Below are positions 63,466 through 64,000 of a stretch of DNA of 64,000 nt, in pieces. The notes under the pieces were generated by a model. It ran no database searches. It was not told where the DNA came from and worked only from the letters and a program-made list of their open reading frames with translations. Made by a program: the position numbers and the translations under genes. Position 1 is the first letter of the stretch. Every line of letters starts with the position of its first letter. The DNA comes from Proteobacteria bacterium UBA7447 (GTDB lineage: Bacteria > Pseudomonadota > Gammaproteobacteria > Arenicellales > UBA868): contig DLPX01000030.1 in NCBI GenBank assembly GCA_002477475.1, forward strand, positions 3,548-67,547, read 5' to 3'.

Positions 63466-64000
63466 ATGAGTTACCAAGCGCTTGCCCGCAAGTGGCGGCC
63501 TCGGCGTTTTGGCGACGTGGTTGGGCAGGACCACGTGGTCAATGCCTTGCGTAACGCCATTTTGCAGGATCGGGTGCATCATGCGTTCCTTTTTAGCGGA
63601 ACCCGTGGCGTAGGGAAGACAACTCTCGCTCGGATACTGGCCAAGGCGGTGAATTGCGAGCGGGGCCCGCAAGCCGAACCGTGCGGTGAGTGCGGGGTCT
63701 GCGAGGGTGTGAACGAGGGACGGTTCATTGATCTCATCGAAATCGATGCCGCCTCCCGAACCCGAGTGGACGATACCCGGGAAATTCTAGACAACGTGCA
63801 ATACGCGCCGACCCAGGGGCAGTACAAGATTTACCTCATTGACGAGGTGCATATGCTGTCTGGGCACAGTTTCAATGCGCTTCTGAAGACGCTGGAAGAG
63901 CCTCCGTCCCATGTGAAGTTTCTGCTGGCCACCACTGACCCCCAGAAGCTGCCGGCGACGATTCTTTCTAGGTGCCTGCAATTCAATCTGCGACTGTTGA
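63466..64000 (+). CDS. dnaX: DNA polymerase III subunit gamma/tau (5' part)
   Basis: Clamp-loader ATPase, cut by the window end after about 178 residues. Visible are MSYQALARKWRPRRFGDVVG, Walker A FSGTRGVGKTTLARILA, the zinc module CGECGVCEG with its upstream Cys, Walker B IYLIDEVHML, and the SRC motif near 63970. The ATG at 63466 matches the family N-terminus. Confidence 0.97.
   Translation, partial: MSYQALARKWRPRRFGDVVGQDHVVNALRNAILQDRVHHAFLFSGTRGVGKTTLARILAKAVNCERGPQAEPCGECGVCEGVNEGRFIDLIEIDAASRTRVDDTREILDNVQYAPTQGQYKIYLIDEVHMLSGHSFNALLKTLEEPPSHVKFLLATTDPQKLPATILSRCLQFNLRLL

Noticed and set aside
63194..63469. ORF spanning the SRP RNA
   Set aside because: It covers the conserved SRP RNA core and has no protein family features.

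Overview
The window is a gammaproteobacterial chromosome segment, by eye of moderate to slightly high GC, and most likely from a free-living, probably marine, heterotroph. The evidence is the S10/spc/alpha ribosomal gene order of E. coli, ribosomal protein sequences close to E. coli, an E. coli-type SOS box before lexA, ffs next to dnaX, and a rich stock of small-molecule catabolic genes. I cannot place it below class. No stretch longer than about 300 bases lacks a gene or gene remnant.

Layout. (1) 1-11340: the ribosomal block from rplV to rplQ with secY, rpmJ and rpoA, all on + and intact. (2) 11434-16324: ampD, then two ureohydrolase-family genes on opposite strands, a frameshifted M24 peptidase-like gene, a PduO-type cobalamin adenosyltransferase and a nonsense-mutated GFA-family gene. 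(3) 16415-24303: an ArnT-like glycosyltransferase, a long acyl-CoA dehydrogenase, and a minus-strand run lexA-imuA-imuB-sugar/aminoglycoside kinase-csaA with an SOS box. (4) 24438-28819: a beta-barrel, LolA-like and MMPL/RND export operon. (5) 29050-32001: a glutamine amidotransferase, an EamA transporter remnant and two intact EamA transporters. (6) 32029-35440: class II aldolase, Rieske ferredoxin, a PanB-like remnant, a fatty-acid desaturase and a sterol-desaturase-type hydroxylase. (7) 35621-43227: a peptide/nickel-type ABC importer without ATPase, a cobalt-type nitrile hydratase (alpha, beta, and a frameshifted accessory gene), DUF6494, an ABC ATPase and fdhD. (8) 43344-49017: a GIY-YIG-like protein, two tRNA-Ser genes, a HIT protein, a large pseudokinase with TPR/Sel1 repeats, and an aminotransferase. 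(9) 49086-52452: an IPNS-like dioxygenase paired with a Rieske oxygenase, diverging from a PanE-like reductase. (10) 52527-58723: a LOG protein, then a quinone oxidoreductase, a SucCD-like CoA ligase, a GntR regulator and formyl-CoA transferase, with a palindromic operator candidate at the head. (11) 58747-64000: DUF3108, an EEP nuclease, metY, a site-2 protease, a methyltransferase, SRP RNA and the 5' part of dnaX.

The strongest unusual signals are the CoA-ligase/Frc cluster with its 7-bp inverted repeat, the nitrile hydratase locus with a broken accessory gene, the membrane-anchored pseudokinase in which three kinase signatures are replaced, and a ureohydrolase without its first metal motif. 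Five accessory genes are broken (M24, GFA, EamA, PanB-like, nitrile hydratase accessory) while the ribosomal genes are clean. This hints at real gene decay rather than random sequencing error, but read-level data would be needed to settle it.
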